Positions 34,178-48,076 of a DNA stretch of 51,051 nt are shown here, piece after piece. Positions within the stretch are counted from its first letter, which is position 1; each line of letters opens with the position of its first letter. Where the stretch lies: positions 1-51,051 of the forward strand of contig JNDT01001714.1 of the NCBI GenBank assembly GCA_000697055.1, given 5' to 3'. The notes under the pieces were generated by a model, which did not search any database, had not been told where the DNA came from, and was given only the letters and a program-made list of their open reading frames with translations. Source of the stretch: Saksenaea vasiformis B4078 (lineage: Eukaryota > Mucoromycota > Mucoromycetes > Mucorales > Saksenaeaceae). Made by a program: the position numbers and the translations under genes.

Positions 34178-35421
34178 TCATAGAAAAAGCCGCCAACTTA
34201 TTTTACTATTCTATTTTACTTTCTGCATTTCGTATACCATTTCAGTTCAACAAGCTCCGCCCTTTCCGCGTCTACGGGATATGAACTGGTTATCTTGTAT
34301 TTCTTTCAGGATACTAGTAGAACTACGTTTCCTCAGACGCCCTACGGACACCACCAGTAGCAGTAAAATCGCTGCTAGTATACAGCATATATCCTTATCA
34401 TACTATCGTTTCATCACTAGTACCATATCATGCAATTTTGCTGAAATCCATTTATGATTTGAAATTTATCTGATAATTGTTTGTATGTATTTTTACTGTG
34501 TGAAATGCTACTACTGTATAAACTTGACCTTAAAAACGTTATCAATGATGATCGTCCTGCTTTGTTTAATCTCTTCGGGTTGGAACTTCTAACGCGTTCT
34601 TCCTCAGCCAGTTCAAGTAATGTTTTGGTACTAGCAGCAGGAGAATCAGCCGGTTGGTTGTTATATATATCGGATATGGGCTTAAGCATCTTGCAGTTTA
34701 TCCCATGTGCTCACGGGATACTTTGAGAGTATTACACCCATCGACTGGTGGTTGGCATGATCTTGAGTATTGCATTGTCATCTTGCCTTCCGACATATCA
34801 TAGCTAATTTGGCGATAGGAACTGGTAGTATCTCCCCACTGGTATAGTCAAGATTTAACCTCTCACTAGTCTAATTCTGTCTTGTTATGGAAGAGTCAGC
34901 GTAATGCCGGACGTATTTCTCTTCAATTTGAGAACTTGGTTCGTGCAAACTGAAATTGAATTGGCGAAGGGCCAACCAGGCCAACCAGGCCAGCCTAAGG
35001 TAACTGCAGTAAACAGCAGCCTTGACTCCGTCAACTAGTAAATCCGGTTCGTGATCCTACTGCTGCAAATTAACGAGAAGGCTTCATTTGGAAGAAGAAA
35101 GGCAGGCGGTCATTGAAGTTACTGCGCGTTAAAGAGTTGAAATGAATGGAGGCACTGCCAAGTTTTAAAATGAAGAAGCCGAGTCTTCCATCTGAGAAGC
35201 GTATAATTCGTAGGTTGGCTAGGAGGAGCCTGCCTGGTCCTATTTTTGCCATACGATATACGACCACTCCAGTGTGGAGAATATATGCTTTCATCGATAT
35301 ATATAAGTTAAGAAGAAGGCTTAACATTTGCGAAACAACCTGCATTTCGCTTTTCTTTATTTTCTGTACGATTACTTGATTGTAATGTGTAGAGTAATAG
35401 TGAGCATGTATTTGTGTCTTT
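34178..35421. other. Convergent intergenic region
   Basis: Lies between the 3' ends of the GTPase-like and S28 peptidase genes. Small frames on both strands (34417-34726, 35070-35379) are mutually antisense and carry no family signal. A short tandem GGCCAACCA occurs near 34971-34990. Confidence 0.45.
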
Positions 35422-37257
35422 TTAGTTTGCTTCGTCGAGCCAGCCCTTCAAAGTGGTGTACATCAGTTTGTGAACGTTCTTGATATCAGATGGAAGCGAT
35501 GAATTTCCATCGTAGACGTCCTGTGTTGTGATTTACATTAAGCAAGGAAATGGAATGAAAGTAGCACTTACCCAGCAGTGGACTGATTTAGGAAGAATGA
35601 CATAATGTACATCTTTTTCATGCCATGTGCTTCGGTCAGGAGCGTTTGGGCTCTGAACACTCAGTTCTCTCCAGGGATCCCATTCACCGTCGATAAAGAT
35701 GGATCGGTTTAACTTGATATTCCATCCACCGTATTCTTCAAGGATCTCCTGTGTTTTTGGAACACTGGGAACGTTTTCGGCTCCAAAGAAAAGGGGACAC
35801 ATGCGCTGGAAGTAGTTTTGATCAAGTTTGCGTGACACCAAGCTGGGGTGACCCTTTGGTGGGCTCACCTGCCAGTATGCATATTCAGTGCATGTTTGCC
35901 AAGTCCAGGAACGATCGGGATCGTAAACATTTGTATACATCGAAGCATGAGGATTATGTGTACCAAAGCAACCTTCGACAGTCTCATCCTCGCAACTGGT
36001 CTTGATTGCATCCTTCATAAACGAACCATAAGCTTTCAGATAGCCTTGCAAGCCCGTTGCGTGATCAAAGTATGAGCAGAACTCTTCTTCAAACGGATTG
36101 CTAAACGGGGACATGCTTTGCCACAATCCCAGAGGTGTAGTAAGCGCTAACAAAGGAAAAGGCTTAGAAGGCAGCGCTATGGAAGCAAAGGGAAGCTTAA
36201 AGCTATCTTACCGCTTGCAAAGTCATCGTCATGCTTGAGATCTTCCAGTCCAAACAGTGCCTTTAATTCCCGCTTTCGCTCTTCCGAGTTGCTAAAGAGG
36301 ACACGGTCGACATGCTGAATAACGGATTCAATCGCACGAATGCATTGTTTGGGACCATATTTGCGTATAGGTTCAAAATACTCGTAAAAATCGAATTGAA
36401 CATGGACAGGCGCAGATGCTGGAATGGTTGCAAATACGATGTCGCTATACTTGTAACCCATCCAAGCAGCAAGATTGCCGCTATAGCTGCCGCCATAGAC
36501 GACCCACTTGGTCTCCGGTGCAGGAGGAAGTGGCTTTTTGAGCTTAGGGATCTAGTAGAGACATAAGAACGTGTCCCTAGGACTAATGAACGTGTTACCT
36601 TGACGTTTTTGATGAAATGTGCCAAATCCGCTAGCGCATCCTTTGTGTTCAGTGTCTTGAGATTCTCCGCGGAAAAGTCCTAGAGCCAATTGTTAATTTT
36701 CTGGCTCTAACACCACCTTCTTTCTCGCTGCTTACCGGACCAGGAAGAGAAAGGCCGTAGGAACGGTGCTCAATGATAATAATGATACCGTTTAGCTCCT
36801 TTGCCAATTGCGCCATCGACAGACGGCTTGTTCCGTATACACCAAAAGCAGAAGCATCCTGTTCGCCAGGGCAATAAACTGTAATGTCCTTTTGTAAGCA
36901 ACAACTACTATTTCCTGTGAAACCCAATTTGGTGTCTTACGTATCACTGGCCCTCCAGGTTTATACCAATCTGTGTTAGCCCAGTAACGCTGCCTGAAGG
37001 TCTCAGACTTAGGATCGTCATGATGGATAAGTTGGTCAAAGTAATAGGGGCCATGTTGTTCTGTAGGCTTTGAAACAGTTTTCTCAAGGATTTTCATTTG
37101 TCTAGATGACATGCAGGACACATTAGAGAAACATGTTTCGACTCTACCGTCATTACCTTTCCAATATCTGCTTTTTTCCGAAGGGATGGATCATAGCTTT
37201 GCACGTCCAAAGGAACGCACTTACCAGCAAACAAAAGCTCCAAATGCGCATCTGCAT
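35422..37257 (-). CDS. Secreted serine carboxypeptidase, peptidase family S28
   Basis: Seven exons in phase: 37257-37157, 37101-36941, 36878-36736, 36679-36599, 36551-36212, 36146-35572, 35520-35422; 499 residues. A signal peptide (MQMRIWSFCLLVSAFLWTCK) opens the protein, chosen over an upstream in-frame ATG because it starts directly before the hydrophobic core. S28 (prolyl carboxypeptidase/DPP2-type) landmarks: YYFDQLIHHDD, QRYWANTDWYKPGGPVI, IIEHRSYGLS, the nucleophile motif GGSYSG (S184), DGEWDPWRELS with the catalytic aspartate, and SVHCWD with the histidine. These enzymes cleave after proline, usually in acidic extracellular or vacuolar settings. Length and all catalytic residues are intact. 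Convergent with the GTPase-like gene, divergent from the TMEM94-like gene. Confidence 0.96.
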
Positions 37258-40217
37258 GGCGGCAAAGTAAAGAGGAACGTGGTGTTTACAAGAAGAAGGA
37301 CGGAGGGACGCGCATTGGGCTTCATATATATGCATTCATGACAACGGCGTTTGATCGCGTGACTCAGTAAGCGATCATTCAGAATATGGCAATAAGACAC
37401 AAATCAGGCGACTGCGTGGCACAGAAGATCAATGTAAAATGAAAAAAGACATGTTTCGCGTTGTTCATCCCTACTTAATAGTTTCGATTTCTGGGAAAGA
37501 TAATCTACGTTTCTGGGTCACCGAGCCACGGAAAGAACAATGCATGGTCGCGTCAATCGCGCTAGCCTTTCCCGTTTGATTTTGACAAACTTGTACAAAG
37601 TGATACTGCAACTGTCGTTACACTTGAATGGTGTCGTACAAACTAAATGTGTTAATTATAACTTAATCTTTGGCGTAACTACGGTCCATTATCGTTCATA
37701 CGAAGAAGATAGATAAGGCATACTCTATTCACAGTCGCATCAGTCCGTTTCTGGGAAGCCTAGGTCATTTGTTTCATGACAGTATAATGCCATACTGCAG
37801 GATCATTGGGACCAACTTAATTCCACTCGTTAGCTATTACCTGCTACACCGGGTTTTAAGAACACAATTAAAACTAAAACCGAAAATGTCGCAGCTTAAA
37901 ACTGACTAGAAATGTATCCTGGATGTGGCCGTCTATCCAAATACGTTTCAGGGTCCTGCTGCAACAAATGGCATACACTTCGGATAACAACATTACCGGA
38001 AAGATAAACAGCAAATTAGCTCTTTGTTTATATCATGCGCCAGTATTCTATCTATAAAGTGACCCTAGGCGGTCGATCAGCTCTTTGTTTACACAAAATT
38101 TTCTTTTATTACGCAGCGTACCAATAGTAACGGTACTTTGTTGATGACACAATAAAATAATGTGGTCTAAAGCGAGGTTTGTATCGAGGTAATTATGCAG
38201 CCGTTACGTAAGCTCCTTATGCAATTGCTGATCCGCTGCCTGCAAACACGCTCCTTCCTTTCTTTTATGTAGTATTCCGTGGCGACAAAGGCTCGATCGC
38301 TAAATTAAGAAAATTTTCTCCAATTAGGGGTACCTTCAATGCGTCATACCGTTTTGGAAAGATAACAAAATAGTCATTTAGAGATACACCTGAGAAATGA
38401 AGCAGTTATCTTTCATTGATAACATGCCTTGGCATTGTTGTGCTGCTGTAGTTAGCAAAGTTAACTGCTGACATTGCATGGTACCTAACAAGATGTCTAA
38501 CCTCATGAGCGTTGGTCACCTGCACCAACAATGGGATAAAGTAACAAACTTCTGTTAACTCTTATGCTCAACTAGACCGTAGTTACGTAATTTGTGTGTT
38601 ACTATCTCTTGCTGTAGCAGAGACTCTACGCCAGAGACCAATGTGCGCATTTTGCCATTACATGTTTCAGATGTGTAGCAGATATCTGTAAGAGTAATCC
38701 ACACATACAATAGCTCCTTCATCCGGTTGCCCACGTTACAAACATTCTCTATTCTTACCCGTCAATGCAGCACCACCACTTCTACATGAGTCGCATGGTG
38801 TACCACACATCGCGCACAGTCATGACCCTACTTCGGGGCTGTCAGGTGTATGCCGCATTGGCGCTGCACCTGCGATCCTTTTGCCTGTTTAGGTTTGGTC
38901 TCATATACCGACGTCATACACGTGGAAATTGCTTCTAATCAACAAATACAAAAACTAAGAGTAGCTTTCCTGTTGTGTCTGCAGTTACTTGGCCAAACCC
39001 AATTGCATGCTTTTGATACGCTGATAATCATGATCTATATGATTCGTATATACAAGGTAATGCCTAATTAGCCGTATAGACGTTATTCAAATAACCAACC
39101 GTTAAGATTAATGCCACATCATACTAGGAACTTGGTAGCAATCGACTCTTTCTCTCCCCAAAACGTATAGGATAGACATCTGAGGTATTAGCAGGAGACT
39201 CTTCTGTTTCCCTACACGTTAAAGTAGCCACAGACAACTTTAAAGCAGCTAACAATTCGGCAGGAGATTGATATAATGTTTCACTGTGGAGCGATTCTCC
39301 CCATGTCTCAGTTTTTCTTTCATCAGTCGCAAAGTGGGCTTATTACTCAAGATTTGTATCCATAGTAGCATCTATTTCAATACTCGATGTTCATGTTGTC
39401 CCTGTGTGAATGATACTTCGTTTTTCTTTGCCAAATTCAGACTGAGGTGTCTGTTTGTGTCAGTCTTAAAAGATCAACCGCACAATATGAATAGATAGGT
39501 TTTCGAACATCGTCACTGGCATATCAATGAGGCAATGTTCATGGATATTGAATTCTGATAAAGTGAAACGGAGCTTAGACAGGCGAAGAATAGCAGCAGA
39601 GTGGATAGTTGGCATTATGCAGCCCAATCATCATCTCTTCAACATGGATCGTTGCAATCAAACACCAGAAATCGCTTGAGATAGTGACAGGAAACTGATA
39701 ATAGAACGAACTTCTCCTTTATACTTTCGATTTCATTCAATGCTTCGGTACATGTAGTACCTAGAAATGCTTTACTTTCATTTTCATCTTACCAAACCCC
39801 AATCCTTCGTCACGCTTTCGAATCCTTGATCATCCGTTTAGGTTCCATATTTTCTACTCGTATGGTCAGAGAAAGAGAGAGAATGCCATAGCCAAGACGG
39901 CCCGGGAAAGAAATTATACAGGCTGCACTACAGACAAAGAGACATGATATATGTTCCATGAAGCTGCACTACTTGTTAAAATATGTACCATAGTTCAATT
40001 GATATGCTTCTTCTATGGAGAAAATTACTTTGTCCGTATCTGTAATTGCATATACCCAGAAAAAGGTACTCGTCAACCCTAAACGAAAAAATTCACTCGT
40101 TACACATGATCCGTTTCCGCGCTCGGCTTCGTTTTCAGCAGCATGATTTTTGGCCCAATGGACAGTCACTAACTCCATGAAAAGGTGGTGGATGGTGGAA
40201 CATGTCCCAGCAATTCC
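37258..40217. other. Long (3 kb) divergent intergenic region
   Basis: No gene, RNA or transposon could be supported. Small frames at 38850-39071 and 39286-39498 show no family signal. The TMEM94-like promoter presumably lies at its right end. Confidence 0.4.
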
Positions 40218-43200
40218 ATGTCTACTGAAAATCGTAGAGCACGTTCATTACGCTCCGATTCAGTCATTTCGTTTACATCACAAACACCACTGAATAGCCA
40301 ACGACAGGAACAAGCGACCGATCCTCCCATTTCACGGGAGACTAGTGCTTCTTCCATGTCTAACCCTGCCGGCACTGAGACAACCTATTTTCTTCTTGAT
40401 ATAGAAACGCTACCGGAAGAGGAAACGCATGACAGCAAAGACGATAATGTCAGTGTGTCTAGTCAAAGCAGTTCCGCATCCTCTAGATCCAGCATCTCTG
40501 CACAAGTCGTCATCGATCATGGAAGTTCTTTACCTCGACGATTAGAGAAAAACGGTGCTCGCCATTTGCTACGAACGCGAGATGATGAATCAGAAAGTGA
40601 TTACGCCTACAGTTTGGCGTCTGTCCGACGTGATCCCGAAGGAGCTTCGTCGTCAGACCCCGCATTATATCGCCATCGGATAAAATCAGGCCGCCATATG
40701 TCAGTTGTTGAGATGGCGGAAGATGACGCCAATCTTGCAGATACGGAAGAAAGGGATTCAGGCAAAGGGAAGGGTCATCATCAACATCAGAGAATGAGAA
40801 GGAGGGGAGCAGATGAAACAAAAGAGGATGAAGAAGTGGGTGTCCGTAACACGGGAGGGGTAACCGTTTACACGGATGAGCAAGAGGATCTAATGGATGA
40901 AATTCCAAGCTGGGACCAGGAGCGAATTCGTCGTCAAAGTGTATCCGATTATATCGCGACTGAAAAAGAGGATGAGGGGGATAATCATATGTCTGCCCCT
41001 CGGAGACTCAAAAAACGAGCACAACGCGCATTGCAAGCAGATCTACAATCACACTCTTGGAGCAGACGCGAGAGCTTACAATACGATCGAGATCCAGGCC
41101 TATCAAGTGACGAAGCGCTCATGTAAGCGATTTCATGTGATATTTTGGTCCTGTAACGTCTGCTATCTAGGAAGCTATTAACTATTGCGCGTCAAATTCT
41201 GGACGACGAAAAATCACACATTGAGGCTAAAATTGGAAAGTATTATTATAATAGAATGGGGTGGATAGTAAACGAGATTGACATTGCAGATATTCGCGAA
41301 TGGATATTCCGGCCAGAGACTTTCCTCAGTATGTTCACAGTGCTGTCACTGTTGGCGTTCTTCATTGCGGGTTATCTCAAAAGCGATCCATACCAGTATC
41401 GAGTGACTGCAGCGTTGGTGGAAGCAATCCTGGTGCTCGCCATGACGTTATGGAATGGCTATCTTTACCGCCGCGAGCAAATATTAACTTACTGGGAGAT
41501 GTCTGATCGTGCTGCGACGATTATTGCCGCTTTGGAGCGCAGTGGAATGAACATGGTACAGGTATGTCTATATGCACTTCGAACTCGAAGATCCAGAGCG
41601 AACGTCAGATGATCTGACAGAGGCAAAACGCTACAGGATACAAAAATTCCGTTTATCCCTTCCATGACTGTAGCTAAAGTTGTTCGAGATGGTGTCGTAC
41701 GTATATTCCCTGTAAACCTTTTGGTGGAAGGAGACGTTGTGGAAATGCTTTACGGTGATATTGCTCCTGGGCGAATGAAGTATATGCACAAGCCAACAAC
41801 AGCAGCGGCATTTGACGAGATTTTCGCTGGCCCTAGCAAAGACACAGTTTCTAATGATCAAAGCAAGAACGACATGCAAACTCGGGAGTATTACCTTGCC
41901 CAGGATCAGACATTTAAGCCATCATTTTTCGGTGTACCGCCACCAGCTGGGCTTATGGAAGAGTATTTGCATGCGCGTGGTCGCCATCAATTTGTACTGC
42001 TAGAGACACCTCTGGAAAAAAATCTGCGAACAGCACTTACGCAACAACGGCCTACGACTGTCATTGCAAATGAGACGAAGGTTATCTCACGGGTGTTTTA
42101 TTGTTATATTGTATGGATCATGCTTGGTGCAGCATTGCTCGTTAATTTATTGCGCTTTGGATTGAGAGATATACTGGTCAATAATTTCCCCATGGAGCAA
42201 CTTGCAGAACTACTACTTGTTCTACCGGTCTATGTGGTTCTCCCGCTGCTACCGTTCTGCCTTCCTAGTTTATGGGTTGTTGCGCGTTGTTTCGGGAACG
42301 CACAACTCTTGATTCTGTTTGAGGCCTTGCAAATATCGAAAACGGAATATGAAGACGACGATGAGGTAGATGAGTTTGATGCGGAAGCGCCACCACCGAC
42401 TAAAGATGTGGAACTGAGTCCAAGTAAGATGTTAGCGTGTGGGCGAATAGTAGTTTCTTATATCATCATTAGATGCTGTCTGGGACCGATTTTGCTCTCT
42501 GCTAACCACATGGGATAACCTGTCCTTGACACGATCAACCAACCTCTTCGAATCACTCGGAAGCACGACAGTGATCTGCTGCTTGGATAGAGAAGGAACG
42601 ATTGCCAATGCAGGTGTCACGTTAAATGAAAACGGTACAGGCTATAGTTGCTAACATTGTGCTATTTAGCCATTTCCAACCGTGGAGCAGTTGATGTTTC
42701 CTAATATGGAAGACGACATCAGTTACCTGGATATTGAAGAAGACGCGGACGAGCCTTACGGCATAAAATTTGAAGAGCAAGACTGGGAGCAATACCTACC
42801 GTATGCACCCCTTTGGCTGATTATATAGTATTGACAGGCTTATCTTTTCTTAGTTGCTTGAAACCTCTTGGTTTAAATTTTATGCTGAATACCAACTGTG
42901 GCGTAATACAAGGTAGGAAAAGATCTGATTATCACCGTCGTCGATCAAAGCTCCATGTTTATGGAAAAACGGCATGTGCCAGACAATGTAAGTATCCGAA
43001 ACGAATATAGCATTTATACCTGTTGATATATATACGTTGCGTAGCATGTCTTTGCCGTATGAGTAAATGTATTGGCTTCAAGGAAGAGGCACTGAAGTCC
43101 TTTGCATTGCGGGCCGAAATTTATACATTTGCTCCTTATCATGAGATCCTGAATACACCGCGATACCAGTATAATCAGTACTTCAGTTTTGAGGTTCCAA

Positions 43201-45809
43201 ACGCTCTATCCACTGTATTTGAAGAGAAAAATACTGGTAAGCAGCGATTACTGTAGATTGGTGTTGACCTCTGCATATGGCTCATGATAGGAAGTTATCA
43301 ACTACTGACGGATGGACACCCGTCGCTCATATTGGATAAGTGTTCTGATTATTGGGACGGTACTTCACTTCAGACTATGAGTGGGACTGTAAGTACATCA
43401 GCGTAAATATATCAAGATAATAATCAAAGAATTGGTAGATGGAGAAAAAAATCAATGATTTCTTCCATAACGCACTTGTTCACGATATGCAATGTATTGC
43501 CTACGCTTATCGGCCTATTAACACAACAGATGGTCATCGTATTCCATTTTTGAATCCGTCAGATGACGAAGAGGAGGAACCAGGTTGCGCATTTGTCGTG
43601 CTACCTTACAAGTCGCCCAGCTCGGAAAACTCGGATTCGGGCAGTGATGGCAGCTCTGATGAAGAAGAAGAAGGAACAGTATCATCACCAGTATCATCTG
43701 GACCATTCCGCACACTAGCACTGTCTTTGGGAGAAGGCCAGTCGGCAGGAGAAAGGACAAAACGTAAGATACCCTCCACAAGGCGCCGCCGTCAATCATT
43801 CAAAGATACAAGTGAAGACAGCACTTCCAGTGAAGAGGGATCTTCTGACTATTCCTTTGAGGAAGATGAGCCTGTGGATGAACAGGAGGAGGAGACGTTT
43901 TACAAAGAGGTTGTAAAAGGACAAATTTTCCTTGGCATGGCGACCATGTGCCATCAGCCGAAACAGGTACAACTATGCTAAATGTAATGTATGACTTCTG
44001 AATCTCATTGTTGTCTAGAACGTGGTGGATTTTATTGAGGACTTGGGCCTTGCTGGTATTCGCTTCGTGTATTTCTCTCCAACAGCCGAGCGAGAGTCGA
44101 AGGGTATTGGTGCACACGCTGATAATGGTTCATTTCTGACGTTGTTTCCTGCTATAGCTTTCGCTGAACGGTTGGGACTTGAAACAGATTGGAACAGTTG
44201 TATCCTTCTTTCGAGTCCAGATGATGAAAACTGTGGGAATGGATACTTGCAAACACACGATATCAAAGCGCAGTTGCCACGAGGCATTGATCAGATTCGA
44301 CCCCATATCGAGAATGTTGATGATATCCCACTTCATGTGTCCTTGTTTGCGGAGTGTACGCCTCGTGCAATGAAAGAAATGATTCGCATTTTCCAAGAAT
44401 ATGGGGAAGTGGTCTGTTGTATCGGAAACGCTTTGAATATCAAGAATACGGAGTCGTTTGCTTTGGTAAATCTGAAATATCTTGGTCTACAAGACGACTC
44501 ACTCTGCTATTATACAGGCTGATGTGAGTATCGCTATGGAGCCGATGCATACTAGGGCCCAGAGCAGAGGTCGTCTCTCTTTAAGCGGACGTCAACCACC
44601 ACTCGCTGTTGGTGCATCGCTTATTAGTCTACCCTGCGGTTTGTTCATGCAGTACGAGACGAGTCTGTATGCTGTTACCCAGCTGATTCGGGATGCACGA
44701 CGGCTTCTGAGCTGTGTTCGCATGGTAAGTACGGTAGCTCTGCTTTTTATCTGTAGCTTCTGAATGTTATCTCCTACGCATCGCTAGGGTTTCTGTTTCT
44801 ATGTCGGTGCATGTATGGCGCTGTCTATTATGCAGCTTCTATCCCTTTGCATGCTTCTACCTCCGCTACTGTCTGGGTACCAGATTTTATGGCTGATGTG
44901 GATTATTATTCCGATACTTTCCGTATCGCTATTGTTCTCGCCACATGAAGATAATATAATGCTAATGATGCCAGGTAAATGGAAGAATAGTTATTGGATC
45001 ACCAATAGTCTAACGAAATGCAGGCAAAAACATTGAGCATCTAACGGATTTATGGCGCTTCATGGTCTATTTTGTGCTTCGTTTCCTACTGTGCATTGTC
45101 ATGTGTATCGCTATCTATATACTGTAAGCTCTTTTTTTTTTCTTTTTAGGGAGAAGGTTACGCGACATGCTAAATTCATAACTTTACCAGGGTACTTATT
45201 TATTTGACTGGTGCAGCAGCTTCAGATGTGTTTGGTAACTATGGAAGAGCTGGATGGTTGCATTGGTCACATCAAGAACAATGGGCAGTGCTATATGCAC
45301 AGAATTTCATGTTAGTTATATTTGTTTGGTATTTGGGTAAGTGTATGATGTGCTTCAGTTTGCCTCGTCTAACATGGTTATTTTTGTAGCATGGATGTCG
45401 CCATCATTCCTCCATCGAACGTCATCGTTGTTTGAATTCATACCCTTTCGGAATAAGGTGTGGGTTGCCGCCTTTTGCATCAGGTAAGCTGCGTACTGAA
45501 GCACTGGAAGTTACTTAGTGAATTGAATTGCACATAGCATTGCTTTACAATTTTGCTTCTGTGCGGTTTCCTTATCCCATGGATCACTATCACTAGCGAA
45601 CATTCCTTGGTTTGTGTACTTTTTAGGTTTCGCATGGCCCATTGTTTTGATGCCAATTCAAGAATTGGTAAAAATGCATGATAGCAAAGAGTTTAGCCGA
45701 TTCCAGAAACGCTCCAAGCTTGAATTTAGCACAAAGGTAATTGGACCAAGTCTGCTTACTATTATTGACACTTTGTTACTATTAGCTTGGGATGCACTCT
45801 CCTTTGTAA
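40218..45809 (+). CDS. TMEM94: TMEM94-like divergent P-type ATPase
   Basis: About 17 exons: 40218-41122, 41171-41561, 41637-42423, 42473-about 42615, 42670-42800, 42854-42987, 43045-43236, 43291-43388, 43439-43966, 44019-44465, 44518-44724, 44788-44974, 45024-45123, 45191-45336, 45390-45483, 45538-45736, 45786-45809; roughly 1570 residues. All joins are in phase except the donor of exon 4, which needs an atypical GTCACG and is uncertain. About 320 disordered residues precede the membrane part. TMEM94 (ERMA) landmarks: paired helices, VVRDGVVRIFPVNLLVEGD, FESLGSTTVICCLD, CLKPLGLNFMLNT, ADVSIAMEP, and the end KLEFSTKLGMHSPL, which closely resembles the TMEM94 C-terminus as I remember it. Human TMEM94 is reported as an ER magnesium uptake ATPase. 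The phosphorylation motif reads DREGT instead of DKTGT. Confidence 0.9.
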
Positions 45810-48076
45810 AACTATTGCCATCAACTTATAAATGTAATACAACTACAGTTTTATTTATCATCAAAGGATCATAAGGAAGACCATCCTGCAACGACAAGTG
45901 AAATGTTCCACGAAGAACGATTTCTGTTCTGCGCTGCCCTTTGCACAAGGACCACCACGCGTTGCATGCACGTGTCTTCCTGTGCGATCATCATTGTGCC
46001 AGTATTTTTGTTTGCATCAAGAATCTTATTTTTGTCACATGAAGCATGGTCACCATGGATAAACTTTCCGTTTTGCTGCCCTGCCAGAAAATCGAATCGC
46101 AGATCATAGGTCATATGTCTGGGAATATTTCGCAACAATGCATGATCAGTACGCTAGCGCTCTACAAGATCTTGTTTTAATCGTTCAGCTTGCTAGGGCA
46201 GGGAAACGAGCATTAGAAACCTTCAAATAAAAGCAGATTTAAAGCTTGGTCAATTCCTGGCAGTATTTCCATGATCAGATTCATTGCATCGTAGGAATAC
46301 CGACAGAAGGAATAGTACATCGTTTTGAGGTAATTATATTATTCACTCGAAATGGCTATTCAACTTACAGAATTGCATTGTAGTATCCTACTTGGCAATG
46401 GAAATACACAAATCATTGTGCATCGTGGCATAGACAGAGTTGGAGACGCAATGTTCCGCATCGCTATCTGGAACAACAGGAACGTATTTGGAGCTATGGA
46501 ATGTCTATGTGTGGTATAATTCATCCTTAGTTACAGGCACTGCTGCATGTGTAGAAAGATGCAATTATTGTTGCAAGTTTGATCATTATTTCTCAGAGGT
46601 TGCAAAGAAGTATTAGGCATACACATGCCGGCGCTGCAATAAACCTAGTACCATGTACTCTGCATGATATCCAAGGCGACAACGCGATATGAACATTACT
46701 TGCAGGCAATCGAACGTTACGCCTCGTATTACTCGACATTGAATGGGCAGAAGTTTATGCGGAAAAAACGCCGATTGCAGGTGTTGCCGATGAAAGTTAT
46801 GATGCAAGCCAGAACTAGTAACTTGAGAACGTTCTTGCCCCGTGTGTCCCTGTGCGGATCTTTTTTAAGCGCCAGCGCTAGTGATCAGTACAAGGATAGA
46901 TGCGTGCATTTCAATATTTAGATGTTCCTAGCGTATTGCAGAACGGCGCACCTGTGACGCTACATTCAGTACTAGTAGCGCTAGTGAAGATACACACTAG
47001 TCCGGAACGTAATTGTTTATTTCTTTGCTCGGCAGTGATATTCGGAAGTCGTACGAATCACGCCCTAAATACCGTTAAAGAACGATTGAAGCGTTCTTCA
47101 GTTTTGATTGGAATGGCTTATCGCTGCCGACGGAAACCGCTGTTATGTGGAAAGGTCGAAAGTAATATCCAGAAACATAAGCGGGTCATTTGACAGTATT
47201 GCGTTATTCCAAAATTGGCTAATCACGCATCATTTGTTTGTTGATCGTTACTCTTTGCATGGACCTTCCTTAATTGATCAGCATAATTTCGACGTAATTT
47301 GAGAATAGGGTCCAGAAAATGCGTTTGTTTTTGTAGCCGACCATGAGACAAACGACTAACTTCCGACATGCAGTACAGCTGCGTGGTTCTCAATGGGTCA
47401 CAAGAGACAATGAAATTCTGCCTCGCTCTTGTACAGCCTTCCCATTTCAAACCATCATAACGATGAAAATCATATTGTCACTCTCTTGTCGTGTTGCCAC
47501 ATCAGCTTGCCTAAATATTGAATCGGAAGTTGTTAAATCACCAAGGCAAGCACTATACATCTTTTCATTTGACATGTGGTGGCACCAATGCTGGCTGGAA
47601 TGTGCGAGCATACTTTAGCTCTCGCTTATTTCAAGGCCTGAGTTGCGACTGAAATGCTGAACTTGGAGTAAGTAGAACTGTGGAGTTTACAGGCCTCAGT
47701 TACTTGCGTTTTATTTTGTACAAAGAAGCCACTAATTCCTGTAAACAACTGAATTCAGCGGAGTCAATTAACATTCATGTTATACTTAGTCTGAATGCAT
47801 CTATGGCATTTCTTTTCATCACTATCTAAGAACGCTACCAGGCCACGTCTCATCCCTGTTTAACTCATCTCTAAGCTGTGCAAACGTCGACATACAGCTA
47901 TTTCACTGAAGCAGAATCACAGAATCGCAGAATCACCTAATCACCTCTACGAATTTTAGTATAAAAATTGGGTATGTTGTCTTTGAAATGGAAAAGGGAA
48001 ATAATGAAAAAAATACTGCAAATTTCTCGAGAAATTTGTCTTTGTTGCAATAAGGGGAGAACTAAGGATCTAACAG
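45810..48076. other. Convergent intergenic region, 2.3 kb
   Basis: No gene supported. A plus frame at 46664-46921 contains a basic helical stretch (YEHYLQAIERYASYYSTLNG, then KFMRKKRRLQ) that could be an old transposase scrap, but nothing around it extends the match. Confidence 0.4.

Noticed and set aside
46664..46921. Basic helical frame resembling a transposase fragment
   Set aside because: The resemblance does not extend up- or downstream in any frame; too weak to call.
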